This document shows positions 17,318 to 27,621 of a stretch of DNA of 64,000 bases, one piece after another. The DNA comes from Flavipsychrobacter stenotrophus (GTDB taxonomy: Bacteria; Bacteroidota; Bacteroidia; Chitinophagales; Chitinophagaceae): the NCBI RefSeq assembly GCF_002954265.1, contig NZ_PPSL01000005.1, positions 310,001 to 374,000 on the forward strand, written 5' to 3'. Below the pieces are notes generated by a model that saw only the letters and a list, made by a program, of their open reading frames with translations, was not told where the DNA came from and did no database searches. Each line of letters starts with the position of its first letter. Within the stretch, counting starts at the first letter, position 1. A program made the translations under genes and the position numbers.

Positions 17318-19687
17318 ATGTGGCATAATATAGCCGCTTTTATTATAAAATTTCGTATTGCATTATTAGTAATCCTCCTATCTATCACCGGCATAATGGG
17401 CTATTATGCTATGCAGGTGAAGTTGAGTTACGAGTTTACCAGTGCGGTACCTACCGACAATCCTAAGTATATAGAGTACCAGAAATTCAGAGCTGAGTTT
17501 GGGGAGGATGGTAACCTGATGGCGATTGCGGTGAAGACAAAGGATTTCTTTGCTCCCGAATTCTTTAATGACTATGCATTGCTGGTTAAAAAAATAGCTA
17601 AGGTAAATGCCGTAGAAAATGTGTTGAGTGTGCCTGGTGCAATAGCCCTGGTAAAGGACACCGTTACCCAAAAGCTGAAAGCGATGCCTATAGCCGGCAC
17701 ACCACCCTTCAGTAACGTAGATAGTATCAAACAAACGTTTTTAAGCCTGCCATTTTACAAAGGACTTCTTTATAACCCTGATTCTAATGCCTACCTGATG
17801 ACGGTGTGGATACAGAAGGATGTACTGAATTCTAAGGGCCGTGCCGATGTGATCAATGAAATTGTAAGACTGGGCAACGAGTTTGGCGTGAAGCATAATA
17901 TAGAAATGCACTATTCAGGTTTGCCACTGATCCGCACTGAAATGGCTATGCGTGTACAGCACGAAATGCGCCTTTTCCTCATACTCTCCTTTGTACTTAC
18001 CGCTGTTATCCTGGCCTTATTCTTCCGCTCGGTGGCGGCAGTAATAGCGTCTATGCTGGTAGTGGCCATAGGGGTTATATGGTCTGTAGGAACTATAGAA
18101 TTACTGGGCTATAAAATAACATTGCTTACTGCACTCATTCCGCCGCTGGTAGTGGTGATCGGCATCCCCAACTGCGTATATCTGCTCAATAGGTATCACT
18201 TTGAATATGCCAAAAACCCTAACAAAATGCGCTCGCTATTGCGCATGGTTGACAGAATGGGCATAGTAACTTTCTTTACCAATCTTACGGCAGGTATTGG
18301 GTTCGGCGTATTCTTCTTCACTAAAAGCGTTTTACTAAAGGAATTCGGACTGGTAGCGGGAATCAACATCCTTGGCCTGTTCTTTATTTCGCTTGTATTC
18401 ATACCGGCATTGTTCAGCTTCCTGCCGCCGCCTAATGTGCGCCACACCAGCTACCTGGAAAGCGGATGGATAAACAAACTGCTGGAAAAGATAACCAAAT
18501 GGGTGTTCAGCCACAGAACGTGGATATATGCGTTTACAATAGTGGTCTGCGTATTTTCGGTATGGGGCGTAATGCGTCTGAAGAATGATGCACACATTGT
18601 AGATGATCTGCCAAAATCTGATAAAATTTACCTTGACCTGAAATTCCTGGAGAATAATTTTAAAGGTATAATGCCGCTGCAGATAGTGATAGATACCCGT
18701 AAGAAAAACGGAGTAGCATCGCTGGAAGTATTAGGCAAGATGGACAAGCTTTGCAAGTACCTGGAAACCTACCCGGAAATAGGTCGTCCATTAGCAATAA
18801 CTGAGGGCATTAAATTTGCCAACCAAGCCTATTTTGGTGGCGACCCCATTTATTATGAAGTACCCGAAGATCCTATACAGGCGGCATTTGTACTCCCCTA
18901 CCTGCGTACCAAGGGCGGAGATAATAATAGCATGTTCTCTAAGCTGTTGCACTCTTTTGTAGACAGCACCAAGAGCAAGGCTCGTATCAGTGTGAATATG
19001 GCCGATATAGGCTCTCACCGACTGCCCATAATGCTGGGTAAGATAAAGCCTGAAGTAGATAAGATATTTGATTCAACCAAGTATAAAGTAACCTTTACCG
19101 GAACTAGTGTAACCTTCCTTGAAGGAAGTAAGTTCATAGTAAACAGTCTCCGTGATAGTTTGATACTGGCGTTCCTGTTCATCTTTGGTTGCATGGTAGC
19201 AGTATTCCGCTCGTGGAGAATACTCGTGATATCAATTATCGTCAACATCGTTCCGTTATTAATAACAGCAGGCCTGATGGGCTGGATGGGCATCCGTATA
19301 AAACCATCTACTGTACTTGTATTTAGTGTGGCATTAGGTATTACTATTGATGTTACTATTCGCTTCCTGGTAAACTTTAAGCAGGAACTGGCGCAGCATG
19401 ATGACAGTATTGCAGACACAGTACACCGTACCATACGCGATACAGGACTAAGTATCATCTATACTTCATTGATATTGGTAGCCGGCTTTGGCGTGTTTGC
19501 ATTGTCTCAGTTCGACGGGACCAAATCGTTAGGCTATCTTACTTCTATCACATTATTGCTCGCAATGGTAACCAACCTTACCTTGCTGCCTGCTTTACTG
19601 CTTTGGATGGATAAGGTGATAGAGAAGAAGAACAATGCAGTTTCCTTCCTGATGGGAGAAGATGAGGATGATGTGATCAAGATGTAA
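17318..19687 (+). CDS. MMPL/RND-superfamily exporter
   Basis: A 789-residue inner-membrane protein with the duplicated MMPL architecture. Each half has one membrane helix, a large periplasmic loop, then a bundle of five helices: about residues 12-30, 215-370, 400-420 and 620-775. Sterol-sensing-like helices include LVVVIGIPNCVYLLNRYHFE and, in the second half, VFSVALGITIDVTIRFLVNF; the acidic residue pattern suits a proton-driven pump. Related proteins export lipids or hopanoid-like hydrophobic compounds. It lacks an adjacent adaptor or outer-membrane channel. Transcribed alone, with a terminator at 19762. Confidence 0.88.
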   Translation: MWHNIAAFIIKFRIALLVILLSITGIMGYYAMQVKLSYEFTSAVPTDNPKYIEYQKFRAEFGEDGNLMAIAVKTKDFFAPEFFNDYALLVKKIAKVNAVENVLSVPGAIALVKDTVTQKLKAMPIAGTPPFSNVDSIKQTFLSLPFYKGLLYNPDSNAYLMTVWIQKDVLNSKGRADVINEIVRLGNEFGVKHNIEMHYSGLPLIRTEMAMRVQHEMRLFLILSFVLTAVILALFFRSVAAVIASMLVVAIGVIWSVGTIELLGYKITLLTALIPPLVVVIGIPNCVYLLNRYHFEYAKNPNKMRSLLRMVDRMGIVTFFTNLTAGIGFGVFFFTKSVLLKEFGLVAGINILGLFFISLVFIPALFSFLPPPNVRHTSYLESGWINKLLEKITKWVFSHRTWIYAFTIVVCVFSVWGVMRLKNDAHIVDDLPKSDKIYLDLKFLENNFKGIMPLQIVIDTRKKNGVASLEVLGKMDKLCKYLETYPEIGRPLAITEGIKFANQAYFGGDPIYYEVPEDPIQAAFVLPYLRTKGGDNNSMFSKLLHSFVDSTKSKARISVNMADIGSHRLPIMLGKIKPEVDKIFDSTKYKVTFTGTSVTFLEGSKFIVNSLRDSLILAFLFIFGCMVAVFRSWRILVISIIVNIVPLLITAGLMGWMGIRIKPSTVLVFSVALGITIDVTIRFLVNFKQELAQHDDSIADTVHRTIRDTGLSIIYTSLILVAGFGVFALSQFDGTKSLGYLTSITLLLAMVTNLTLLPALLLWMDKVIEKKNNAVSFLMGEDEDDVIKM

Positions 19688-19761
19688 TCAATTTGACAAT
19701 TCGGCAATTTGGCAATGCGATAATATTCATGCCGTTGTATTTGCCTGATCAATAGTTTATG

Positions 19762-19800
19762 AAATACCCACTGATCTACAATGATTAGTGGGTATTTTGT
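19762..19800 (+). terminator. Intrinsic terminator after the MMPL exporter
   Basis: AATACCCACT (19763..19772) pairs with AGTGGGTATT (19786..19795), followed by TTGTTTC. Confidence 0.8.
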
Positions 19801-19873
19801 TTCTACTATTTTCTTGCCGTATATCTGGTTCACGGAAAGGCTAACAATGGTTGGAAAGAAATTTAGGTGATAA

Positions 19874-20398
19874 TTATACAACCCCTGATTCCAGCAGAGC
19901 CTTGCGCTGTGGTAAGTCTGCATGTATTGCCTGTTGTATGAGGTCCAGCAGCTTTTGGTTGTTTACGTTTACATTATCCATCCAGATATTCAGTTCCTGA
20001 AAACCCAGTTCTTTATTGAACTTTACAACAGACCTGTATAACCGCCCTTTACTGCGAGCGAGAGAATACACTTCATCAACCTTCAGGCAAACAAAGTGCT
20101 GCTTATTTATCCGGGCCGGATAGGCATCTTGAATGATGTCCCAATTGATAATTTTATCGCTGAGGTTGCGAACGAAAATGCCTGTTTCGTTGAGTATGAT
20201 CTGAGGCCTGCGGTCGAGAATAAATGAAAGCCCTAGTGGGTATCCTAAACCAAAGAACCCAATACACAATAGAAACTTTAACCTTTCCCTTTCCTCACCC
20301 TTTACTAAGAAAAATATGGACGGAATAACAAACAGTGAAGACATCAAGATAAACTTAACTCCCTTCCATGCAGATTTGTAGATCTTTATTTCATTCAT
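19874..20398 (-). CDS. Two-helix membrane protein, STM3941-like
   Basis: A 174-residue protein. Two membrane helices (about 14-32 and 42-60) are followed by a beta-rich cytoplasmic domain beginning LDRRPQIILNETGIFVRNLS. That pattern resembles the STM3941/PH-like membrane family of unknown function. It lies 14 bases after ubiA and is the last gene of the DUF1573-ubiA operon. The family assignment is by eye. Confidence 0.65.
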   Translation of the reverse strand: MNEIKIYKSAWKGVKFILMSSLFVIPSIFFLVKGEERERLKFLLCIGFFGLGYPLGLSFILDRRPQIILNETGIFVRNLSDKIINWDIIQDAYPARINKQHFVCLKVDEVYSLARSKGRLYRSVVKFNKELGFQELNIWMDNVNVNNQKLLDLIQQAIHADLPQRKALLESGVV

Positions 20399-20412
20399 GG
20401 TAAACCAGACGC

Positions 20413-21309
20413 TTATAGCATTTTACCGATGTAAATGGAAAGTATAGTAATAGCCGAAAAAACAACACTGGCAATGCCGTTGGTATTGCCGAAAGCAATG
20501 TTGATCTTACTCAGGTCTGTGGGCTTTACCAGTAGGTGCTGGTAGGTAAGTGCACCTATATAGAAAGCGGCACCTATCCAGTATACAAAGTTGAAGTGGC
20601 CATAAACCCCGGCATACCACACAAAACACGCAGATACAACATGCAACAATGTAGAGACGATCAACGCATTGCGCACACCGAGTGCAGCCGGTATAGAGTG
20701 CAACTTCTGACTTCGGTCGAAAGACTCATCCTGCAAGGCATAAATGATGTCGAATCCCGATACCCAGGTAAAGACCATAAATGAGAAAAGGATAGGCAAC
20801 AGATCGAACTTGCCTGTAACTGACAGGTAAGCCCCTATTGGCGAAAGAGAAAGACCAACACCTAATACCAGGTGACATAGTGCGGTAAAACGCTTGGTAT
20901 AGCTATAGAACAGGATAACGAACAGTGCTACAAATGACAAGTAAAAACAGGCCTCGTTAATAAACCAGGTAGTAGCTACAAACAATACACAATTGAGAAT
21001 GGTAAAGGCCAGCGCATGGTTAGGCTTTATAACACCCGCGGGTATCTCTCTGACAGCAGTACGGGGATTAAGCGCATCAAAGCGACGATCGAGATAGCGA
21101 TTGAAGGCCATAGCGGCACTACGTGCAAAAACCATGCACAGCAACATTTTACCGAAGCCGGCCAATTTATTATACGGTTCTGTAACCGTAGTAATGGCCA
21201 GCACAAACCCTATTATTGCAAACGGCAAAGCGAAAACAGTATGACTGAATTTTATCAGGGATAGGTAGCTCTTTACTTTAGCTATTGGCGATATGCTCAC
21301 TGTATTCAT
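20413..21309 (-). CDS. ubiA: UbiA-family polyprenyltransferase
   Basis: A 298-residue integral membrane prenyltransferase with eight to nine helices. Both Asp-rich motifs are present: NRYLDRRFD at 70-78 and GFDIIYALQDESFD near 185-198, which bind the polyprenyl diphosphate via magnesium. It joins a polyprenyl chain to an aromatic acid. Bacteroidota respire with menaquinone, so the real role may be in menaquinone synthesis (an MqnP-like enzyme of the futalosine route) rather than ubiquinone; no other pathway gene is here to decide. It starts 3 bases after the DUF1573 gene. Confidence 0.88.
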   Translation of the reverse strand: MNTVSISPIAKVKSYLSLIKFSHTVFALPFAIIGFVLAITTVTEPYNKLAGFGKMLLCMVFARSAAMAFNRYLDRRFDALNPRTAVREIPAGVIKPNHALAFTILNCVLFVATTWFINEACFYLSFVALFVILFYSYTKRFTALCHLVLGVGLSLSPIGAYLSVTGKFDLLPILFSFMVFTWVSGFDIIYALQDESFDRSQKLHSIPAALGVRNALIVSTLLHVVSACFVWYAGVYGHFNFVYWIGAAFYIGALTYQHLLVKPTDLSKINIAFGNTNGIASVVFSAITILSIYIGKML

Positions 21310-21312
21310 AAA

Positions 21313-21840
21313 TTATCTTACTTCTGCCTCTACTGTAATAGATACGGCCTCTGGCAATGCATTGGAGTGTACTACAATGTTCTTTTCTTCGTGGCCTGCA
21401 TGGCCTTCGCTATTGTACAATATCGTTATCTCCCCATCACTGCCGGGGGCAATTGATTCCAGCGGGAAGTTAGGCGTAGTACAACCGCAGGTAACGTCGG
21501 TCTTAGCGATCATCAACGGATTTTGTCCGGTATTCTTAAAACGGAAAACGTGGGTAACAATGCGGCCAACACTTACAGAGCCAAAGTTGAACTTAGTTTC
21601 ATAGAATTGCATAGTGGTCTTTGGCATTTCTGCTACTATCTGGCTGCGGCTGCGTGTTTGTTCGGGATAAATTTCACCGCGGTACACTTCACCATCTCTT
21701 GAATAAAAGACACCTTCACCACCACTATGAAATTTCCTGAACATGGCATTCTTACTTACACCGGTCAGTTCAACAATGGTCAGCGTAAAAATTGACAATG
21801 TAAGTATGGTCAGTAAAACGTATTTATAATTAGTATCCAT
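21313..21840 (-). CDS. DUF1573 domain exported protein
   Basis: About 175 residues with an N-terminal membrane anchor or signal (residues 6-28). The DUF1573 domain spans about 75-170 and includes FNFGSVSVGRIVTHVFRFKN and the Cys pair in TDVTCGCTTPNFP. DUF1573 is an Ig-like fold of unknown role, very common in Bacteroidota. The ATG at 21840 is chosen because a signal begins there; the longer frame adds 12 unlikely residues. First gene of the operon with ubiA. Confidence 0.85.
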   Translation of the reverse strand: MDTNYKYVLLTILTLSIFTLTIVELTGVSKNAMFRKFHSGGEGVFYSRDGEVYRGEIYPEQTRSRSQIVAEMPKTTMQFYETKFNFGSVSVGRIVTHVFRFKNTGQNPLMIAKTDVTCGCTTPNFPLESIAPGSDGEITILYNSEGHAGHEEKNIVVHSNALPEAVSITVEAEVR

Positions 21841-21928
21841 GAGGGATATCTTAAGTTTACAGCAAATATATGCCAAAACGCCTTAGCCGTGTAGCAAACA
21901 CGTGCATAACTGGTTATCAATAACTAGC

Positions 21929-22351
21929 TTATAACATCTTTTTAAGGGTGCAGTCTATGTCGGCAGTCACTTTATGCCGGTCTTTATCAAGGGGTTGAAG
22001 GCTGCCATCGGCATTTAAGACATAGTGCATCGCCTTTTCTTCATTGTCGTAGTTAAGGATGATCATCAGTACTTTACGGCCTTCAAATATGTCTTTAGCT
22101 ATGATCCATTCACCACTGATGCGGGAGGTAACATCTGTGCCCCCCTTGCTTACATACTTGTCGCGCAGAGAAAATTCTCCGGTGGTATCGGTCCCGTATT
22201 TCAGATCCAGGCTCGTTTCTATGATCTTACATTCTTCGCAGGGCAAATTACCTTTGTACGTTCCGGCAACCATTTGCTTCTGAACTTCCTGCGCCACAAC
22301 GAAATAGGAAAACAAAAAACTTACAGTAATTAGAAGAATATGCTTGATCAT
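21929..22351 (-). CDS. NlpE N-terminal-like envelope protein
   Basis: A 140-residue protein with a signal peptide (about 1-20). It matches the NlpE N-terminal domain: MVAGTYKGNLPCEECKIIET near residues 27-46 contains the CxxC pair, followed by a beta-barrel-like pattern (GEFSLRDKYVSKGG; GEWIIAKD). In enterobacteria NlpE is an outer-membrane sensor of copper and envelope stress. This one lacks a lipobox and the C-terminal OB domain, as do most Bacteroidota relatives, so metal binding or stress sensing is inference. Confidence 0.8.
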   Translation of the reverse strand: MIKHILLITVSFLFSYFVVAQEVQKQMVAGTYKGNLPCEECKIIETSLDLKYGTDTTGEFSLRDKYVSKGGTDVTSRISGEWIIAKDIFEGRKVLMIILNYDNEEKAMHYVLNADGSLQPLDKDRHKVTADIDCTLKKML

Positions 22352-22501
22352 TGTATTATCTGTTGATTACCAGTTTAGTAAGCCTCTTGCAAATATCATG
22401 GATTTCAGGGAATAAACAATGTGTGGAAAATTGCACCGATGCAGCTTGCTAAGTCATTCTGATGGCGTGCACTAAAAGATGACGAAAATCATACATAAGG
22501 G

Positions 22502-22534
22502 TTGAATGCATCGACCGAAATATGTTTAAATTTG
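22502..22534 (+). promoter_or_regulatory. Bacteroidota-type promoter of trhO
   Basis: TTG at 22502..22504 and a perfect TAnnTTTG box (TAAATTTG) at 22527..22534, 22 bases apart. It argues that translation starts at 22567 rather than at an ATG at 22522, which would lie upstream of the -7 box. Confidence 0.6.
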
Positions 22535-22566
22535 CGTTTTTCTCACTTTTAAAAGGAAGGTACACA

Positions 22567-23649
22567 ATGCCAGTGTTACACAACCGGGTTAATAATGAGG
22601 AACTGAAGCAGTTAATGCTTAGCGAAAAAGAACCCCGCACAACAGTTTCTTTCTACAAGTATTTCAACATTGCCGATCCTGTTGCGTTCCGCAACGAGAA
22701 CTACATTAAGTTCAACGAATTGAAGGTTTTCGGCCGTATCTACATTGCCCATGAGGGTATTAACGGACAGGTAAGCGTCCCGGCCGGCAATTATGAGGCT
22801 TTTAAGGAGGCTCTATATGCAGCAGCTCCTGAGCTGAACGGCGTGCGCATGAATATTGCTGTTGATGATGACGGTAAGTCTTTCTGGGTACTGCGTATGA
22901 AGGTGCGCCCGAAGGTGGTTGCCGATGGTATTGACGACCCTGCTTTTGATCCGTCGAAAACAGGAAAATACCTGAAAGCAAAAGATTACAATGAACTGGC
23001 AGAAAAGCCGGATACCATCATTGTAGATATGCGCAATCACTATGAATATGAGGTAGGCCACTTTGAGCGGGCCATAGAGATACCTTCAGATACTTTCCGC
23101 GACCAGTTGCCTATGGCGGTAGATATGCTCAAAGACAAAAAGGACCAGAACATCATTATGTATTGCACCGGCGGTATACGCTGCGAAAAAGCCAGTGCCT
23201 ACATGCTGCATAATGGATTCAAAAATGTGTTTCATGTGGAGGGCGGCATTATTGAATATGCCCGCAAAGCCAAAGAACAGCAGTTGCCTGTAAAATTCAT
23301 CGGTAAGAACTTCGTGTTTGATGAGCGTCTTGGCGAGCGCATAACAGAAGACATCATAGCCGAGTGCCACATTTGTGGTAAGCCATGCGATACGCATACC
23401 AACTGCGCCAACGATGGCTGCCACCTGCTGTTTATACAATGCCCTGAATGCGCCGCTCAGTATGAAGGCTGTTGCAGCGAATCGTGCATGGAAGAGAAGA
23501 ACATGTCTCCCGAAGAGCAGAAAGCACTGAGAGCGGGCCGTGAAAATGGCACCATGATCTTCAATAAATCTAAAGATCACCCGCTCAGAAAGCACAGGGA
23601 AGAATGGAAAGCCGAGCAACTAAAGAGACAGGCAGAACACGAACAATAA
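22567..23649 (+). CDS. trhO: tRNA uridine(34) hydroxylase TrhO (rhodanese family)
   Basis: A 360-residue enzyme hydroxylating uridine 34 of certain tRNAs (5-hydroxyuridine formation). N-terminal acylphosphatase-like domain (residues about 15-115), then a rhodanese domain (about 135-235) with active-site C200 in [17 protein letters not shown]-terminal Cys-rich tail follows (CHICGKPC...[16 protein letters not shown]), as in the long form of the family. ATG at 22567 ([10 protein letters not shown]) is preceded by a clear AAGGAAGG Shine-Dalgarno, rare in this window. Own promoter and terminator. Confidence 0.95.
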   Translation: MPVLHNRVNNEELKQLMLSEKEPRTTVSFYKYFNIADPVAFRNENYIKFNELKVFGRIYIAHEGINGQVSVPAGNYEAFKEALYAAAPELNGVRMNIAVDDDGKSFWVLRMKVRPKVVADGIDDPAFDPSKTGKYLKAKDYNELAEKPDTIIVDMRNHYEYEVGHFERAIEIPSDTFRDQLPMAVDMLKDKKDQNIIMYCTGGIRCEKASAYMLHNGFKNVFHVEGGIIEYARKAKEQQLPVKFIGKNFVFDERLGERITEDIIAECHICGKPCDTHTNCANDGCHLLFIQCPECAAQYEGCCSESCMEEKNMSPEEQKALRAGRENGTMIFNKSKDHPLRKHREEWKAEQLKRQAEHEQ

Positions 23650-23664
23650 CTTTTGAAATGATAG

Positions 23665-23697
23665 AATGCCCCGGTTTATGAAACCGGGGCATTTTTA
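23665..23697 (+). terminator. Intrinsic terminator after trhO
   Basis: AATGCCCCGGTTT, loop ATG, AAACCGGGGCATT, then TTT. A 13-bp perfect stem. Confidence 0.9.
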
Positions 23698-23844
23698 ATT
23701 CTTGACCGTCTGAACCTTGATAAGCGTGATGAAAGGATCGAAGGATAACTTTTATTCGACTCAAAGAGAATCAACATTGTTGCTACCTATTATGCCAACT
23801 GCCAATAAAATGCGACTTTTGACCCGCAATTATTAAGCATATCT

Positions 23845-26800
23845 ATGAAATTACTTATAAACCTATTGGTTTTCTGCGGCCTTTTGTTGGGCACACATCT
23901 GCAATCACTGGCTCAGCAAAAAGAGAAAACACTGCTGTGGCGTATCTCAGGCAATGGGTTACAGCAGTCGTCTTACCTCTTCGGCACAGTTCACCTCAAA
24001 GCAAAGAAACTATTCAACTTCCCGGACTCTCTTTACGCCGCCATTGACAATACCGAAGTATTTGCATTGGAGGTAAATCCCGACAGTATGAATAACATGG
24101 TATCAGCATATGCCAATAAGCTCCTGAACAAAAAAGAGGATACCAAAGACACAAAGAAAAAAGAAAAGACGCTCAGGGAGATACTTACTCCCGCCGAACT
24201 AAGGACACTAAGGGAAAGCCTGCCTGCTGATAGCGATATAGACCCCGATGAACTAACAGTAAAGCAGGCATACCTGATGAAGGACAAGCTGCTTACACAA
24301 AAGCCAAGGAAAGACGACCTGCCAACTTTTATGGATGCATTCCTCTACTCGATTGCTAAAGACAAAGGCAAAGCAGTAGCCGGCGTGGAGCACATAGAAG
24401 ATCAGCTGAACCTGCTGGAGACAATGGACTTCAGCGATGCGGATCCTAAAAAAATTGCTACCTACGTAAGCAATGGCTCATCGGTTCAGGACAAAATGAT
24501 ACAGGTGTATATTAGTAAAGACCTGGAAGAGCTGCAAAAGATATCAGACATCATACCCGAGAAGCAGGCAGACCTGTTGTTTACAGCCCGAAATAAGAAT
24601 ATGCTGAAGAGTATGGATAGTATTATGCGGCTGCACACTCTTTTCTGCGCTGTAGGTGCATTGCATCTGCCCGGCAAACAAGGACTTATCGCCTTGCTGC
24701 GCGCCAAAGGATATACCGTAACCCCTGTTATCTCAGAACACTTTATCAATGGTGCCGACTACACATTCAAAACGGGTGGCAGCAATTGGGTAGACATTAC
24801 CAGTGCACAGGATGGCTACACCATTAAAATGCCCGGACAGCCCAACGAAGTAAACACCGGTAGCGGAACCGTAGTAATGAAACTCTACTACGACTTAGGC
24901 ACCTCTATGTGCTATGTAACCAATCATACCAACATCCCCCAGTCCACATCAATATCAGAAGACGAACTGATGGATGCCGCAGCGGCCAAAATGACCACTG
25001 ATGGCAAGAAAATAGGACACAAAGATATTACAGTGGGAGAGTTGAAGGGTCGGGAATACTCTTTTACAGGCAAATCTGAGATCAAGTACCGAGTGCAGAT
25101 GCTGGCTAATAAAACAGACATGTATATGTTGATGGCCTATTCGCAAGCAGCTCTAAAAAATACAGACTCCTTCTTCAGATCTTTCCGGCTTATTCCTAAG
25201 ATGAGTTCGGCCAACAGGTCTACTGCTTTCGACGACATTTTCCTTACCGTGTCGCTGCCAGACAATAAGCCTACCCGCGACGTTTCTTATTCACAAGACT
25301 CCACCGATAAGCAGACCATGTATACTATCGTAGACCCTACTATAGGTAACTATTATTTTATTGTTTGCAGCGAACCTAAGATCGGCTACAACTATAACAA
25401 CGACACCGTTTTCTTATATAATATCAAAACTTATCTGGATAGTAAGAATATTACCGCAACGATCGAGAACAACAGATACCGGGGGTACAAAGTTTACGAC
25501 TATGTGACCAGTGCTTTTTCGGGCATGAAGATAAAAGGCAAGTTGCTATTCTGTGGCAACAGGCAATACAGTATACTGGCCCAATCGCCCGACAATGAAC
25601 AAGGTTTGGCCGCCGCAGATTCTTTCCTGCAAAGCATAAAGATAAAACCAGCTTACCCCGATGCTATACACAAAGAGGTTAGTGACAATGAACAATTCAG
25701 CTGTTTTGTGCCATCACCGTTGATTAGGAAAACGATAGAAAATGATAACGATGACACAACACAACCAGCTGCAACTACATACAAAAGTTATGACCAAATC
25801 ACGCTCATGACTTACCTTATTTCAGCTCAACAAATAAGTCCCTATTACTGGAAGTCCAATGACACCTCTATGCTCAAAACACTGCTCTACCAGAGCAAGG
25901 TAAAGTCGGACTCAACACCGGTTTATTCTTATTCAAGCACGAATGGGTTGCCATATGGCGAGCTGATAACTTACAAGAAGTACTCAGAAAAGATACACCG
26001 GGTAAAAGTAATTGCTGATGGCCGCACTTTATATACATTGGACTGCACATACCCGATATCGCTCAAAGACAATAAGCGTATCGACTCTTTCTACTCAACA
26101 TTCCGGGTGTTAAAAAAAGATAAACAGGCACTACAAACCTCTCCCGACCTGTTGCTTGCAGACCTGCATAGTAAGGACTCCCTTACGCGCACCCGTGCAC
26201 TAACGGCACTAGGTGAAGTTACCTTCACCAAAGCCGACGCACAGGCGCTCATAAAGGCTGTAATAACTGAGTACCCGGCCGATACAAATAATCCACTCGC
26301 TACCGTCACCACATTCAGGTTATTCAATATTCTTAAAGAATTCGGATCAGATATACCCATGCAACAACTGGAGCAACTGTATAAACACCCTATGATCATT
26401 GACCGGGGACAACAGTTCCAGGTTTTAAATATGATGGCAATGCAGAAAGACAGTATCGCCGCATATGCAAAGGTCAAAGAATTGTTACTTAAATCACCAC
26501 CAACAAAGGGAGGAGCATATGCTGTGACGGCTCGTTTCAACCAACATCCTCAGTTATCAAAAACGCTGTTTCCTGAATTGTTGCAGCAATGTGCTGATAG
26601 TGTAATGGGCTATATGGTATGCAACCTTGCTTGCAGGTTAATAGACAGCAACTACCTCCTTAAAAAAGACCTGGATCGTTATATACCGTCTATCATTAAT
26701 AAAAGTAAGGAACTAAGGAACAATAAAAGCCACTGGACAAGCACCAACGTCATAGATCTGCTCTCTCGTCTCGGCACCAAAGAGGCCATGGACGAAATTA

Positions 26801-27315
26801 AGCAATACCAGTATGCGTTTGAAAATTACCTGAGGTATGCCGCTATAGACGTACTGGTAGACAGCCAGCAACGCCCCGATCCTGCGGCACTTGATAGTAT
26901 TGCTTCAGACAAATATTACAGGCTGCGATTGTACAATCTGCTCAACGACAAAAATGTGGCTGGCTACTATCCCGCTAAATATCTTACACAGCAGTATTTC
27001 GCGGAGTCTTACATTAGTGAAGTTGATGATGATGACTACTATGGTAACATTAGCTATATAGGTATGAGAACAGAATTATACAAGGGCAAAAAACAAAAGT
27101 TCTACTTGTATAAGGCAGAATATACCGATGGCGATAGCACCACTTATTATATGGGAGTTGCGGGTCCATTCAGCAACGACCCCACGCAAGTGACAATCGA
27201 TTATGATGAGAGTGCCTGCGGTTTTTCTGCTGATCCGCTCGACATGAAACAATTGGACAACCAACTGAAGGTCTACCTCATCAAAAAGAAGATCAACGAC
27301 AGCAGGCAGGAGTAA
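23845..27315 (+). CDS. Very long TraB/GumN-domain exported protein with HEAT-like C-terminus
   Basis: A 1156-residue protein with a signal peptide (1-24). Residues about 28-300 form a TraB/PrgY/GumN domain: SSYLFGTVHLKAKK near 40-54, TEVFALEVNPDS near 69-80, and closing CAVGALHLPGKQGLIALL near 265-285. Typical bacterial members end there, at about 290 residues. Here some 850 more follow: three tandem beta-rich modules (about 310-750; FRSFRLIPK, FLQSIKIKP and FYSTFRVLKKD are their ends), a HEAT-like helical region (about 760-1000; LLLADLHSKDSLTRTRALTALG) and a last beta region. TraB proteins are suspected metalloprotease-like enzymes using the GTVH histidine and late GALH motif; both are present. 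Substrate unknown. Confidence 0.8.
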   Translation: MKLLINLLVFCGLLLGTHLQSLAQQKEKTLLWRISGNGLQQSSYLFGTVHLKAKKLFNFPDSLYAAIDNTEVFALEVNPDSMNNMVSAYANKLLNKKEDTKDTKKKEKTLREILTPAELRTLRESLPADSDIDPDELTVKQAYLMKDKLLTQKPRKDDLPTFMDAFLYSIAKDKGKAVAGVEHIEDQLNLLETMDFSDADPKKIATYVSNGSSVQDKMIQVYISKDLEELQKISDIIPEKQADLLFTARNKNMLKSMDSIMRLHTLFCAVGALHLPGKQGLIALLRAKGYTVTPVISEHFINGADYTFKTGGSNWVDITSAQDGYTIKMPGQPNEVNTGSGTVVMKLYYDLGTSMCYVTNHTNIPQSTSISEDELMDAAAAKMTTDGKKIGHKDITVGELKGREYSFTGKSEIKYRVQMLANKTDMYMLMAYSQAALKNTDSFFRSFRLIPKMSSANRSTAFDDIFLTVSLPDNKPTRDVSYSQDSTDKQTMYTIVDPTIGNYYFIVCSEPKIGYNYNNDTVFLYNIKTYLDSKNITATIENNRYRGYKVYDYVTSAFSGMKIKGKLLFCGNRQYSILAQSPDNEQGLAAADSFLQSIKIKPAYPDAIHKEVSDNEQFSCFVPSPLIRKTIENDNDDTTQPAATTYKSYDQITLMTYLISAQQISPYYWKSNDTSMLKTLLYQSKVKSDSTPVYSYSSTNGLPYGELITYKKYSEKIHRVKVIADGRTLYTLDCTYPISLKDNKRIDSFYSTFRVLKKDKQALQTSPDLLLADLHSKDSLTRTRALTALGEVTFTKADAQALIKAVITEYPADTNNPLATVTTFRLFNILKEFGSDIPMQQLEQLYKHPMIIDRGQQFQVLNMMAMQKDSIAAYAKVKELLLKSPPTKGGAYAVTARFNQHPQLSKTLFPELLQQCADSVMGYMVCNLACRLIDSNYLLKKDLDRYIPSIINKSKELRNNKSHWTSTNVIDLLSRLGTKEAMDEIKQYQYAFENYLRYAAIDVLVDSQQRPDPAALDSIASDKYYRLRLYNLLNDKNVAGYYPAKYLTQQYFAESYISEVDDDDYYGNISYIGMRTELYKGKKQKFYLYKAEYTDGDSTTYYMGVAGPFSNDPTQVTIDYDESACGFSADPLDMKQLDNQLKVYLIKKKINDSRQE

Positions 27316-27621
27316 AATTGATCCCCGTAATTGAACAACACAGCTAAACGGTAACGGTCCGCGAACCTTTATCATTAATTTGTCGTGAGTTCAACAAATT
27401 ATAGATGTTATGCGATAGCCTTGAAGACAAAGTCTTTAACGCCATGTCATGATGCCGAAGGCATCAGATGTCTCTAGCAAAATCAGCTAATTATTTCGAA
27501 ACGATGCCGAAGGTATCGGATGTCCGATTAAGCAAGTTTCTCTTGCCTCAATGACCTGAATACATGCGTATATTGGGCACGTTAAAAACAATAAAGTAAG
27601 GGAATTTAGGGGCCGGCTAGT
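27316..27621. repeat. Intergenic stretch with two GATGCCGAAGG(C/T)ATC repeats
   Basis: 306 bases without a gene. It holds two direct copies of a small hairpin-forming repeat, GATGCCGAAGGCATCAGATGTC at 27451..27472 and a variant at 27503..27524. No terminator for the TraB gene was seen. Confidence 0.6.
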
